Shown: piece by piece, positions 36,364-44,700 of the stretch
Numbering within the stretch: position 1 is the stretch's first letter
Layout: every line of letters starts with the position of its first letter
DNA from: Gemmatimonadota bacterium
GTDB taxonomy: Bacteria > Gemmatimonadota > Gemmatimonadetes > Gemmatimonadales > GWC2-71-9
Reading direction: 5' to 3'
Assembly (NCBI GenBank): GCA_016704275.1
Contig: JADJAK010000003.1
Coordinates: 248,001 to 312,000 of the forward strand
Length of the DNA stretch: 64,000 nt
Notes under the pieces: generated by a model
What the model was told of the DNA's origin: nothing
What the model saw: only the letters and a program-made list of their open reading frames with translations
Database searches by the model: none
Made by a program: the position numbers and the translations under genes

Positions 36364-37802
36364 CCGACGCCCCACGCGATGATGCGCAGCTGCGCGCATC
36401 CGGCCGCGCCCTCCTCGTCGCGATCCACGGCGCCGGGCGCGCCCTCAAGCTCTATCCCGTCGAGAATGTCGCGGTGCAGCGGGCGCTCGACGACCTGTTG
36501 GCCACCGGCGAGAGCCTGCTCCGGCTCGAGGGAGCGATCGACGTTCGGCTGAGTGGCGACGTCATCTTCGTCAATCAGACACGGCTCCGGCTCGGGCTCG
36601 ACAACTTCGCCGCGTTCAGCGGCTTCGTCAGCCTGATGCACAGTTGCGGGATCGGCGTCCTCCGCGTCGAGGACGGCGTGACCCGGCGCGAGTGGCAGGC
36701 GTGGCTCTCGATTCTCGGCTCCCTCCCCACGGCCGACGAGCCGCTGGAGCGGATGGACCAGCTCCGCCAGCGCATGCAGCAGGCCGACATCACCTGCCTG
36801 ATGGTCGAGACCGGTGGCGGCGACGGGGAGGAGGGGCCGCAGGCCGACGAGGCGCTCGAACGGGCCAAGCGGACCTACGCGCATGGCGTGGCGGTCGCGC
36901 GTGACGTGGTGTCGGGCGTGCGCATGGGGCGCACGCCGAGCGTGCGACGGCTCAAGCGCGCGATCCAGTTGATCGTCGACCAGGTGCTCGAGAACGAGCT
37001 CTCGATCGCCGGACTCACCACGTTGCGCGACTACGACGAGTACACCTTCACCCACTGCGTCAACGTCTGCATCTTCTCGGTCGCGCTGGGCAAGCGACTT
37101 GGGCTGGACCGGCGACAACTGTACGACCTTGGCCTCGCGGCCCTGTTGCACGACATCGGGAAGTCGCGGCTCGACATCCAGATCGTGAACAAGGACTCGG
37201 CCCTCGATGACCAGGAGTGGCGCCAGATGCAGGCCCACCCCTGGCTCGGCACGCTGACGCTGTTCAAGATGCGCGAGGGCGAAGAGCTCCCCTACCGGGC
37301 GATTCTGGCCGCACACGAGCACCACATGAAGGTGGATCTCAGCGGCTATCCCCGACCGATCCGCCCTCGTCGGCTGGGGCTCTTCTCGCGGCTGGTCGCC
37401 GTCGCCGACGGCTACGACGCCGCGACGACCCGACGCTCCTACCAGACCGAGCCGTGGGAGCCGGAGGCCGTGCTCCGCGAGATGTGGCTCAACGCCAATC
37501 GCGGCTACGACCTGACGCTCGTCAAGGCGCTGATCAACATGCTGGGGATTTATCCCGTCGGCAGTTGCGTGATCCTCGACACCTACGAGGTCGCGATCGT
37601 CGCGGGCATCGGCCCCGACCCCGAACAGCTGAACCGTCCCCTGGTCCGCATCGCCATCGATTCGGCCGGCGGACTGGTGCCGGCACCGGGACAGCTGGTC
37701 GACCTCTCCGTTGCGGGTCCCGACGGGACCTATTCTCGCAGCATCATGAAAGTGACTTCCCCGGACCGCTATGGGCTCGTCGTCGGTGATTTCTTTGTCT
37801 GA
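36360..37802 (+). CDS. HD-GYP-like phosphohydrolase
   Basis: 480 residues. Residues about 10-115 repeat the N-terminal domain of the preceding protein (GRALKLYPVENVAVQR, SCGIGVLRVEDGVTRREW). The HD domain begins after residue 210: TFTHCVNVC, LLHDIGKSRLD and AAHEHHMKVDLSGYPRP. HD-GYP enzymes degrade cyclic di-GMP; here the usual HHE..DG.GYP reads HHM..DL.GYP, so substrate or activity may differ. The C-terminal part resembles a small beta domain. The ATG overlaps the HEAT gene stop, and its end overlaps trpA. A partnership with the HEAT protein is inferred. Confidence 0.85.
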   Translation: MTDAPRDDAQLRASGRALLVAIHGAGRALKLYPVENVAVQRALDDLLATGESLLRLEGAIDVRLSGDVIFVNQTRLRLGLDNFAAFSGFVSLMHSCGIGVLRVEDGVTRREWQAWLSILGSLPTADEPLERMDQLRQRMQQADITCLMVETGGGDGEEGPQADEALERAKRTYAHGVAVARDVVSGVRMGRTPSVRRLKRAIQLIVDQVLENELSIAGLTTLRDYDEYTFTHCVNVCIFSVALGKRLGLDRRQLYDLGLAALLHDIGKSRLDIQIVNKDSALDDQEWRQMQAHPWLGTLTLFKMREGEELPYRAILAAHEHHMKVDLSGYPRPIRPRRLGLFSRLVAVADGYDAATTRRSYQTEPWEPEAVLREMWLNANRGYDLTLVKALINMLGIYPVGSCVILDTYEVAIVAGIGPDPEQLNRPLVRIAIDSAGGLVPAPGQLVDLSVAGPDGTYSRSIMKVTSPDRYGLVVGDFFV

Positions 37803-38577
37803 TTCCGCACTTGATCGCACCTGGGCCGACCTGCGCCGCGAGGGTCGGACCGGGCTGGTTCCGTACCTGACCGCCGGCTTTCCGACCCTCGACGATTCGC
37901 TGGCGGCGCTTCAGTCGGCGGATGCGCACGCCGACGTCATCGAAGTCGGCGTGCCGTTCTCCGATCCGCTCGCCGACGGCCCGACGATCCAGGCCTCGAC
38001 GTTTCGCGCGCTCGAGAACGGGATGACCCTTCCGAAGACGCTGGACCTGATCGCCCGCGCCTCGCTGCGCGCGCCGGTGGTCCTCTTCTCCTATCTCAAT
38101 CCGGTGCTGCAATACGGCGTCGAACGCCTTGTGCGCGACGCGGCCAGCGCCGGCGTCTCCGGGCTGTTGCTCACCGATCTCCCGGCCGGCGCGGATGCCG
38201 CACTCGAGTCCACCGTGCAGCAGTCTCCGCTCGACCTGATTCGCCTCGTCGCACCGACCTCGTCGACCTCGCGGATCGCGACCGCCGTCGGAGGTGGGCA
38301 GGGATTCGTCTACCTCATCGCCCGACTCGGCGTCACCGGCGCCTCGCGTGATCTCGCGGACGGGTTGGCCGCCTCGGTGGCGTCGGTACGAGCCGCCACG
38401 GCGTTGCCGATCGCCGTTGGCTTCGGTATCTCGACGCCCGCGCAGGCCCGCGCCGTGGGAGGGCTGGCGGACGGCGTCGTGGTCGGCAGCGCGCTGGTGG
38501 AGGTCCTCGGGCGGGAGGGTGTCGCGGGGGCGGATCGCTTCCTCGGCGGCCTCCGGGCCGCGTTGGACGGCGCCTGA
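37795..38577 (+). CDS. trpA: Tryptophan synthase alpha chain
   Basis: Cleaves indole-3-glycerol phosphate to indole for TrpB. It has 260 residues from TTG at 37795; an ATG at 37771 would add 8 residues within the HD-GYP gene. LVPYLTAGFPTLDDSL, the catalytic-Glu motif VIEVGVPFSDPLADGP, the catalytic-Asp motif LLLTDLPAGA and VGFGISTPAQA are present. It is separated from trpB by two signalling-type genes, which is an uncommon order. Confidence 0.95.
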   Translation: MSDSALDRTWADLRREGRTGLVPYLTAGFPTLDDSLAALQSADAHADVIEVGVPFSDPLADGPTIQASTFRALENGMTLPKTLDLIARASLRAPVVLFSYLNPVLQYGVERLVRDAASAGVSGLLLTDLPAGADAALESTVQQSPLDLIRLVAPTSSTSRIATAVGGGQGFVYLIARLGVTGASRDLADGLAASVASVRAATALPIAVGFGISTPAQARAVGGLADGVVVGSALVEVLGREGVAGADRFLGGLRAALDGA

Positions 38578-38990
38578 TGCCGGTGGTCCGCGCGTTCGTG
38601 GCCCTCGGCAGCAACCTGGGCGACCGCGCGGCGATGCTGGCCCTGGGACGACGCGAACTGGCGGACTTGCCGGACACGACCTTGCGGGCCGAGACCGCAC
38701 CGGAAGAAACGGCGCCGCTCGGCGGACTCGCGCAGCCGGCGTACTTGAACCAGATGGTGCTCCTCGAGACCCGGCTGCCGCCCAGGGCGCTGCTGGCCGC
38801 CTGTCATCGGATCGAGGAGCAGGCGGGACGCACGCGAAGCGAAGCGTGGGCCTCGCGCACGCTGGACCTCGATGTGGTACGGTATGATGAGCTGCTTTGC
38901 GACACGCCGACGCTGGTGTTGCCGCATCCCGGACTTCGCGATCGCCTCTTCTGGGCGCGCGAGGTCGCGACCTTGGAGTCCCATGGCTGA
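38577..38990 (+). CDS. folK: 2-amino-4-hydroxy-6-hydroxymethyldihydropteridine pyrophosphokinase
   Basis: HPPK of folate synthesis: transfers pyrophosphate from ATP to the pterin alcohol. At 137 residues it is slightly short. RAFVALGSNLGDRAAML, PAYLNQMVLLET and SRTLDLDVVRYDE, which holds the metal-binding DLD, are the signatures. It starts in the trpA stop (TGATG) and overlaps panB by 8 bases. Confidence 0.93.
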   Translation: MPVVRAFVALGSNLGDRAAMLALGRRELADLPDTTLRAETAPEETAPLGGLAQPAYLNQMVLLETRLPPRALLAACHRIEEQAGRTRSEAWASRTLDLDVVRYDELLCDTPTLVLPHPGLRDRLFWAREVATLESHG

Positions 38991-39789
38991 CCGTCCCTTG
39001 ACCATGCCCGATCTGGCCCTCCGCAAGCGTGATGGTGTGCCGATCGTGATGCTCACGTGTTACGACGCGCTCTTTGCCCGCCTGCTCGAGGGGGCGGGCG
39101 TGGACATCCTGCTGGTCGGTGATTCGGTGAACGAAGTGCTTGCCGGGCGGCGATCAACGCTCAGTGCGACGCTCGACCAGATGATCTACCACGCGGCCAG
39201 CGTGCGGCGCGGCACCCAGCGGACGCCGATCGTCGTCGACATGCCGTTCCTGACCTATCAGGTGTCGATCGAGGACGCCATCCGGAACGCCGGGCGCGTC
39301 ATGGCGGAGACCGACTGCCACGCCGTCAAGCTTGAGGGGGGCGAGGTGATGGCCCCCACGGTCGAGGCGCTCGTCGCCAGGGGAATTCCGGTGGTGGGCC
39401 ACCTCGGGCTCACGCCGCAGAGTGTCCACGCCCTCGGTGGCCACCGCGTGCAGGGCCGCGGACTGTCGGCCGCCGAACAGATGCGCACGGATGCGCTGGC
39501 CCTCGAATCCGCCGGAGCGAGCGCCATTGTCCTCGAGCTGGTGCCGCGGGACCTCGCCACCGAAATCTCCGCCACGCTGCGCATCCCGACCATCGGCATC
39601 GGCGCCGGCGTGGGCTGCGACGGGCAGGTGCTGGTGCTCCAGGACGTGCTCGGATTGAATGCAGGGTTCCAGCCGAAGTTCCTGCGCCGCTATGCCAACC
39701 TGGCCGAGACCGTGGAGTCCGCGATCCGGCAGTTCGGCGACGACGTGCGGGCACGTCGCTACCCTGACGATGAGCATTCCTTCGAATGA
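38983..39789 (+). CDS. panB: Ketopantoate hydroxymethyltransferase
   Basis: First pantothenate step: adds a hydroxymethyl group from methylene-THF to alpha-ketoisovalerate. It has 268 residues. VMLTCYDALFARLLEGAGVD, LLVGDSVNEVLAG, DMPFLTYQVS, HLGLTPQSVHALGG and TIGIGAGVGCDGQVLV cover the fold; the usual GGY after ALGG is GGH here. The ATG gives MADRPLTMPDLALRKRDG. It overlaps panC by 4 bases. Confidence 0.96.
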   Translation: MADRPLTMPDLALRKRDGVPIVMLTCYDALFARLLEGAGVDILLVGDSVNEVLAGRRSTLSATLDQMIYHAASVRRGTQRTPIVVDMPFLTYQVSIEDAIRNAGRVMAETDCHAVKLEGGEVMAPTVEALVARGIPVVGHLGLTPQSVHALGGHRVQGRGLSAAEQMRTDALALESAGASAIVLELVPRDLATEISATLRIPTIGIGAGVGCDGQVLVLQDVLGLNAGFQPKFLRRYANLAETVESAIRQFGDDVRARRYPDDEHSFE

Positions 39790-40649
39790 CTACCCTCGAA
39801 CAGCACGCCACCATTGCGGGCCTCCGTGCCGCCCTCGCCGCGCACCGGCAGGCGGGGCGACGCATTGCGCTGGTGCCGACCATGGGCTTCCTCCATGAAG
39901 GCCACCTGGCGTTGGTTGACGCCGCACGCGGCCAGGCCGACGTGGTGGTGATGTCGATCTTCGTGAACCCGCGCCAGTTCCAGCCCGGGGAAGACTTCGA
40001 CAACTACCCACGCGATCTGGCGCACGATCAGGCGCTGGCCGAAGCGCGTCGCGTCGATATCCTCTTCACGCCGGACGTCGGCGAGATGTACGGCAGCGGC
40101 GACGAGCTCCGGATCGTGGCCGGCGAGACCGCCGCGCGCTGGGAGGGCGAGTTCCGCCCCGGGCACTTCGATGGCGTGCTCACGGTGGTGGCCAAGCTCT
40201 TCAACATCGTGCAGCCGGACGTCGTGTGCTTCGGGCAGAAGGACATCCAGCAAGTCACCCTGATTCGTCGGATGATCCAGGAGCTCGACATTCCGGTGCG
40301 ACTCCACATCTCGCCGACGGTGCGCGAAGCCGACGGACTGGCCCGGAGCTCCCGCAACGTCTATCTGACGCCCGCCGAGCGGCTGCGTGCCTTGGCGTTG
40401 TCGCGCGCCCTCCGGGCGGCCGAAGCGGCCTTCGAGCAGGGGGAGACCACCGCGGCCGCGCTGGAGCGCGTGGTGCGGACGGTGCTGGAGGAGGAGCCCG
40501 AGATCACCACGGACTATATTGCCGTCGTCGAGCCACGACGGCTCGCCCCGGTGTCGACCGTCGATGCCGGAACGATCATTGCGCTGGCCGCCCGCGTGGG
40601 GCGCACGCGATTGATCGACAATGTGATCCTTGGGGACGAGGACGTCTGA
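39786..40649 (+). CDS. panC: Pantothenate synthetase
   Basis: Joins pantoate and beta-alanine using ATP. It has 287 residues. The nucleotidyl-transferase HxGH motif is H37-E-G-H40 in PTMGFLHEGHL. FVNPRQFQPGEDFDNYPRD, FRPGHFDGVLTVVAKLFN, FGQKDIQQ and the KMSKS-equivalent ARSSRNVYL are in order. Placed between panB and panD, whose products supply pantoate precursor and beta-alanine. Confidence 0.97.
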   Translation: MTTLEQHATIAGLRAALAAHRQAGRRIALVPTMGFLHEGHLALVDAARGQADVVVMSIFVNPRQFQPGEDFDNYPRDLAHDQALAEARRVDILFTPDVGEMYGSGDELRIVAGETAARWEGEFRPGHFDGVLTVVAKLFNIVQPDVVCFGQKDIQQVTLIRRMIQELDIPVRLHISPTVREADGLARSSRNVYLTPAERLRALALSRALRAAEAAFEQGETTAAALERVVRTVLEEEPEITTDYIAVVEPRRLAPVSTVDAGTIIALAARVGRTRLIDNVILGDEDV

Positions 40650-40650
40650 C

Positions 40651-41010
40651 GTGCGCCGACGCTTGATGAAGTCCAAGGTTCACCGCGCCACCATCACGGC
40701 CGCCGACCTCCACTACGAGGGGTCGTTGACGCTGGACACGGAGTTGATGGCCGCGGCGAATCTGGTGGAATACGAAGAGATCCAGGTGGTGAACGTGAAC
40801 AACGCCCAGCGGTTCACGACGTATGTGATCCCCGGGCCGGCCGGCAGCGGGGTGGTCCAGTTGAATGGTGCCGCGGCGCGCCTCGGCATGGTGGGTGACC
40901 TGGTGATCCTGATCGCGTATGGCGACGTCGAGGACCACGAGTTGGCCGCCTTCATTCCCGCCGTCGTATTCGTGGACGGACAGAATCGGCGGGTCGAGCC
41001 AGCCGCGTGA
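40651..41010 (+). CDS. panD: Aspartate 1-decarboxylase proenzyme
   Basis: Pyruvoyl enzyme that makes beta-alanine. It has 119 residues. Self-processing is expected between G24 and S25 in HYEGSLTLD; the conserved Lys is K9 (MKSKVHRAT). VNVNNAQRFTTYVI and NGAAARLGMVGDLVILIAYG follow. The GTG at 40651, one base after the panC stop, gives MRRRLMKSKVHRA, which matches the family N-terminus better than the later ATG. It overlaps the next gene by GTGA. Confidence 0.95.
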   Translation: MRRRLMKSKVHRATITAADLHYEGSLTLDTELMAAANLVEYEEIQVVNVNNAQRFTTYVIPGPAGSGVVQLNGAAARLGMVGDLVILIAYGDVEDHELAAFIPAVVFVDGQNRRVEPAA

Positions 41011-41579
41011 CGCATCCGCCGGCCTCGCTTCTCGTCACGGCCCAGGACGGACTCCCGCCCTGGGCCGTCGTCTCGCCTCGTCGGCGCGAGCATATCGGTC
41101 GCGTCGTCGCACTCCTCCGTCACTGGACCGTGGCGATGAAGCTGGCCCCCGACGAGTCCGCGCGGTGGCTCCGGGCCGGATGGCTGCACGACGCCCTCCG
41201 TGATGCGCCCGAGGCCGAGATGCGCCGGTGGGCACCGACCGTGGAAGGACCGGTGGAATTGCGCCACGGGCCGGCCGCGGCGGCGCGGGCCGAGCTCGAG
41301 GGCGAGGCAAATGCCGACGTGCTCAGTGCCGTGCGCTGGCATTCGGTCGGCTGGGTCGGCTGGGGGCGGACGGGTCGGGCACTCTACTGCGCGGATTTCC
41401 TCGAGCCCGGCCGGTCGTTCGATCAGGAAGGGCGCGCGGCGCTTGCCGAGCGCTTCCCGGAGGCTCCGGACGAAGTGCTCCGCCAGGTGGTGGTCGCACG
41501 CTTCGCATACGCCGACAGCCAGGGATGGAGTCATCCGCCCGAGAGCGCCGAGTTTCGGCGGGTGATCTGCGGATGCTGA
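41007..41579 (+). CDS. yqeK: HD-domain protein, YqeK-like
   Basis: 190 residues. The HD signature is H29 (RREHI), H61-D62 (GWLHDALRD), a central RWHSVGW and the YqeK-like YCADFLEPGRSF. YqeK proteins hydrolyse diadenosine tetraphosphate symmetrically. The family usually lies next to nadD, a LytR_C protein and rsfS. Here a LytR_C protein does follow, but panD replaces nadD upstream. Function is therefore probable, not certain. GTG start overlaps panD. Confidence 0.78.
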   Translation: MTHPPASLLVTAQDGLPPWAVVSPRRREHIGRVVALLRHWTVAMKLAPDESARWLRAGWLHDALRDAPEAEMRRWAPTVEGPVELRHGPAAAARAELEGEANADVLSAVRWHSVGWVGWGRTGRALYCADFLEPGRSFDQEGRAALAERFPEAPDEVLRQVVVARFAYADSQGWSHPPESAEFRRVICGC

Positions 41580-42013
41580 GCGTGCCGCCGCGCGCCTGGT
41601 GGATCGGCGGAGGCGCGCTTGTGGTGGCCGTCGTGGTCTTCGCGCTCAGCCGTGGTGGGCCCGCTGCCCCGAAGGGCGTCGACGTGGACAGCGCCTTGGT
41701 CGGGTTGCCCCCGCTCCCGCGGCGGGTCACGGTCGAGGTGCTGAATGCGAGCGGGGTCGACGGCCTGGCGCGGGTGGGGATGGCACGGCTGCGGCGTGTC
41801 GGGCTCGACGTGGTCGGCACGGGGAACGCCACTGCAGCGCAACGCGAGGCCGGTGTGACCATGGTGCTGATTCGGCGCGGCGACTCGACCGGGGTGGGTC
41901 GCGTGCTGGCGGCCTACCCGAAGGCGATGGTCCGCGACGAACCGTCGTCGACGCCGCTGGTCGATCTGACGATGGTGTTGGGGAGTGATGTCGTGAAACG
42001 GAGGAAACCATGA
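41573..42013 (+). CDS. Membrane-anchored LytR_C domain protein
   Basis: 146 residues. One N-terminal membrane segment (about residues 10-26, WWIGGGALVVAVVVFAL) is followed by a Pro/Ala linker and a LytR C-terminal-type domain: RRVTVEVLNASGVDGLARVGMARLRR and an extended beta region to TMVLGSD. The domain is found on cell-envelope proteins, so the soluble part is probably extracytoplasmic. The ATG at 41573 precedes the helix; earlier in-frame codons belong to yqeK. ATGA overlap with the next gene. Confidence 0.75.
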   Translation: MLSVPPRAWWIGGGALVVAVVVFALSRGGPAAPKGVDVDSALVGLPPLPRRVTVEVLNASGVDGLARVGMARLRRVGLDVVGTGNATAAQREAGVTMVLIRRGDSTGVGRVLAAYPKAMVRDEPSSTPLVDLTMVLGSDVVKRRKP

Positions 42014-43620
42014 AAGGGCCGACGTTGGTCGCCGTGCGGGATGCGGTGCTGTCCCTCCATCGGGCGTTGCTCGAGACCGAGCGACTCGCGTGGGAACGGA
42101 TGAACGGCCGGACGGTCGGCAATGTCGAGCTGCTGCATCTGGCGATCGAGGATCCGTGGTTCACCTGGCTCCGGCCACTGACCGCGCTCATCGCGGCGAT
42201 GGACGAGGCGCTGGTGGATGACACCCCGGAGGGCGAGTCGCGCACCACGGCGATTCTCGCCGAGGCCGCGACGTTGTTGCACCCCGACGAGAACGGCAGC
42301 GATTTCCAGCAGCGATACCATGAATTCGTGCAGCGGGCGCCGGACGTGGCCGTCGCACATGGTCGACTGATCCGCACCCTGGCGACCTAGTCCCTCCGGG
42401 CGGGCGTCCTCCCAGCCGACCACCACCAACACCAGATCCATCACGTTCGTGCCGGTCGGGCCGGTGCGCACCAGCGCGCCGAGTCCATCAAGGAGCCGAT
42501 GCGCGTCATGCCCATCGAGCGCCGCGCGCGGGTCGCCCATCTCGGCGAGACGAGCCCAGCTCCCCTGGTCCACGATGGCCCCCGCCGCGTCCGTCGGTCC
42601 GTCGCGCCCATCGGTCCCCGCCGCAAGGAGCGTGACCGCAAGCGGCGAGACGTCGAGCATCTCCGCCGCGGCGAGCGCCAATTCCTGCGCGCGCCCCCCA
42701 AGCCCGCGGTCATCCTGCCGCGTGACCGTTGTCTCGCCACCCCACACCAGCACGAGCGGTCGGATGGAGTCGCCGTGACCGTCCTCGCGCAGTGCCTGAT
42801 TCTGCTGCTGCCACTCACGCGCCGCCCGCATCGCCTCGACGGCCACCATCCGACCCGCGTCGCGTGCCTCTCCCGTGAGCGGCGCGGTGGCGATCCGTTG
42901 CACGCAGCCGCGCCGGCCAGCCGCGTGCGCTGCGGCCTGCACCGCAATCCTGTTCGATGCGAGCACGGTGTGCTGCACGGTCCGGAGCATCGGCACAGTC
43001 ACGCAGGGCCCCGAGCCAATCGTCGCGGGATCGTCGCCGATGACGTCGGAGATCAGCCAGACGTACGTCGGGCGCGGGGCGAGCGCCTCGGCGAGTCGGC
43101 CATCACCCCACCGAACCAGACGCCGCCGCTCAGCGTTCATCGCCTCGATCGGAAGGCCAGCGCGATGCAGCGCCGCGAACGCCGAGCTGAGCTCGTCGGT
43201 GGACATGGCATCACGGGGCGCCGCCATGAGGGAGGTGGCCCCGCCGGAGAGGGCGACGTGGACTTCGGCGTGGCCGGGTAGCTGCGCCACGAGCTCGCCC
43301 AGCGCAGTGGCGGCTGCGGCGGAGCGGTCTGCGGGCAACGGATGGTCACCGACCAGATGCCGAAGTGGCGCTCGCACCTCGCTGGCCTCGGAAGCGCCGA
43401 TCACCAGACCGCCGCCGACCTCGCGGCCTGCCGCTTCGAGGGCGCGCTGGAGTGCGCCGGCCATTCCCTCGGCGGCCTTGCCGACCGCGATGATCCACGC
43501 CGAGCCCGGTCCGGGCGCGATGGGGAGCGACGCCATCACCGCCTCCGGCTGTACGGCACGCACCGCGTCATCGAAGCAGGCGCGGAGGAGGTCGGCGGGG
43601 GTGGTGCTGGGGTGGGCCAC
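41914..43620 (-). CDS. Glycerate 2-kinase (MOFRL/DUF4147 type) with anomalous 3' end
   Basis: Phosphorylates glycerate. The GTG at 43618-43620 follows AGGAGT and gives MAHPSTTPADLLRACFDDAVRAV. The family core runs WIIAVGKAAEGMAGAL, HPLPADRSA, LSGGATSLMAAP, WLISDVIGDDPATIGSGP and, at the C-terminus, the MOFRL signature TDGRDGPTDAAGA followed by RTGPTGTNVMDL (about 42440). The family normally stops within about ten residues of that point. Here the frame stays open for about 170 further codons antisense to two plus-strand genes. Either a stop was lost by an indel near 42390-42440 or the tail is real. Confidence 0.8.
   Translation of the reverse strand: MAHPSTTPADLLRACFDDAVRAVQPEAVMASLPIAPGPGSAWIIAVGKAAEGMAGALQRALEAAGREVGGGLVIGASEASEVRAPLRHLVGDHPLPADRSAAAATALGELVAQLPGHAEVHVALSGGATSLMAAPRDAMSTDELSSAFAALHRAGLPIEAMNAERRRLVRWGDGRLAEALAPRPTYVWLISDVIGDDPATIGSGPCVTVPMLRTVQHTVLASNRIAVQAAAHAAGRRGCVQRIATAPLTGEARDAGRMVAVEAMRAAREWQQQNQALREDGHGDSIRPLVLVWGGETTVTRQDDRGLGGRAQELALAAAEMLDVSPLAVTLLAAGTDGRDGPTDAAGAIVDQGSWARLAEMGDPRAALDGHDAHRLLDGLGALVRTGPTGTNVMDLVLVVVGWEDARPEGLGRQGADQSTMCDGHVRRPLHEFMVSLLEIAAVLVGVQQRRGLGENRRGARLALRGVIHQRLVHRRDERGQWPEPGEPRILDRQMQQLDIADRPAVHPFPRESLGLEQRPMEGQHRIPHGDQRRPFHGFLRFTTSLPNTIVRSTSGVDDGSSRTIAFG
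42010..42390 (+). CDS. Conserved-looking hypothetical protein
   Basis: 126 residues, largely helical, no membrane segment. LVAVRDAVLSLHRALLETERLAWERMNG, then LLHLAIEDPWFTWLRPLTALIAAMDEAL, then FQQRYHEFVQRAPDVAVAHG. I have seen similar small proteins (short helical bundle with DPxFxWLRPLxxLI) as uncharacterised families and assign no function. It is the last gene of the trp/pan operon. Its 381 bases lie wholly opposite the 3' extension of the glycerate kinase frame. Confidence 0.72.
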   Translation: MKGPTLVAVRDAVLSLHRALLETERLAWERMNGRTVGNVELLHLAIEDPWFTWLRPLTALIAAMDEALVDDTPEGESRTTAILAEAATLLHPDENGSDFQQRYHEFVQRAPDVAVAHGRLIRTLAT

Positions 43621-43645
43621 GGTGACTCCTGAGGCGTTCCCGTCA

Positions 43646-43651
43646 ATATTA
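43646..43651 (-). promoter_or_regulatory. Possible -10 (TAATAT) for glycerate kinase
   Basis: TAATAT on the minus strand lies 15 bases before AGGAGT (43625-43630) and 25 bases before the GTG start. The AT-rich CAATATTA core is nearly symmetrical and could also serve the divergent dehydrogenase gene (TATTAC, 24 bases before its ATG). Confidence 0.4.
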
Positions 43652-43676
43652 CCCCGGTCCTTCACCTGGTCGCGCC

Positions 43677-44658
43677 ATGCCTGGTTCCGTCCGTCCGCGG
43701 GTCATCGCCACACGTCGTCTGCCACCCGCCACCGAGGCGACGCTCGTGGAGCGCTTCGACGCCGTGCTCTCGCGCGATGATCACGCGATGGTGCCGGAGG
43801 AGTTGCAGGCCGCCCTCGGCGATGCCGACGCCATCATCTGCACGGGTGCGGATCGATTCGGGGCGGACGTCCTCGCCACCTCACCGCGCCGTGCGAAGAT
43901 CATCTGCAACTATGCGGTCGGCACCGACAACCATGACCTCGCCGCTGCGGCGGCACATGGGATCGTGATCACCAACACCCCCGACGTCCTCACCGATTCA
44001 CCGCCGATATCGCGATGGCGTTGATCCTCGGCACGCTGCGACGCACCGGGGAGGGCGAGCGCGTGAACTGCGCGGCGGTCGCTGGACCGGCGTGCGGCCC
44101 ACCCACCTGCTGAGCGCCAAGGTGACGGGGCGCACGCTCGGCATCATCGGCCTCGGGCGGATCGGGCGCGCCGTGGCTCGCCGGGCGCACTTCGGTTTCC
44201 AGATGCCGGTGCTGGGCTATTCGCGCACGCCAAAGGATGCCGCAGCTCTCGCGGCCGATGGCATCGAGCCCGTGGCAACCCTCGAGGAACTGCTGGCGCG
44301 CGCCGATGTCGTGTCGCTGCACGCGCCGAGCACGCCGGAGACGCGGAACCTGATCAACGCGCCGAGGCTCGCACTCATGAAGCCCGGGTCGTTCCTGATC
44401 AACACCGCGCGCGGCGATCTGGTGGACGACGATGCACTGATCGCGTCGCTGATGGCGGGGCACCTCGCGGGCGCCGGTCTCGATGTCTACCGCGGTGAGC
44501 CGAACCTCGATCGGCGCTACCTGTCACTCGAACAGGTGATGCTCCTGCCGCACCAGGGATCGGCGACGCGTGAGACGCGCGAGGCGATGGGGGCGATGGT
44601 TGTGGCGAATCTGGATGCGTTCTTTGCCGGGCAACCAGTTCCGAATCGCGTGGCCTGA
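43677..44658 (+). CDS. D-isomer 2-hydroxyacid dehydrogenase (glyoxylate/hydroxypyruvate reductase), frame-disrupted twice
   Basis: NAD(P)-dependent reductase of the D-2-hydroxyacid family. The first frame gives MPGSVRPRVIATRRLPP...NYAVGTDNHDL...NTPDVLTDS and stops at 44023. ADIAMALILGTLRRTGEGER continues in a second frame, and ELRGGRWTGVRPTHLL through GIIGLGRIGRAVARR (NAD loop), NTARGDLVDD, VYRGEPNL and LLPHQGSAT in a third. Restoring one A near 44000 and one G near 44075 joins all three. Both are apparent single-base losses. Divergent partner of glycerate kinase, consistent with glyoxylate/hydroxypyruvate to glycerate flow. Confidence 0.85.
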
Positions 44659-44700
44659 CGCGCATATCACCCGCAGGCATTTCAACGGACGAGGCGGTCG

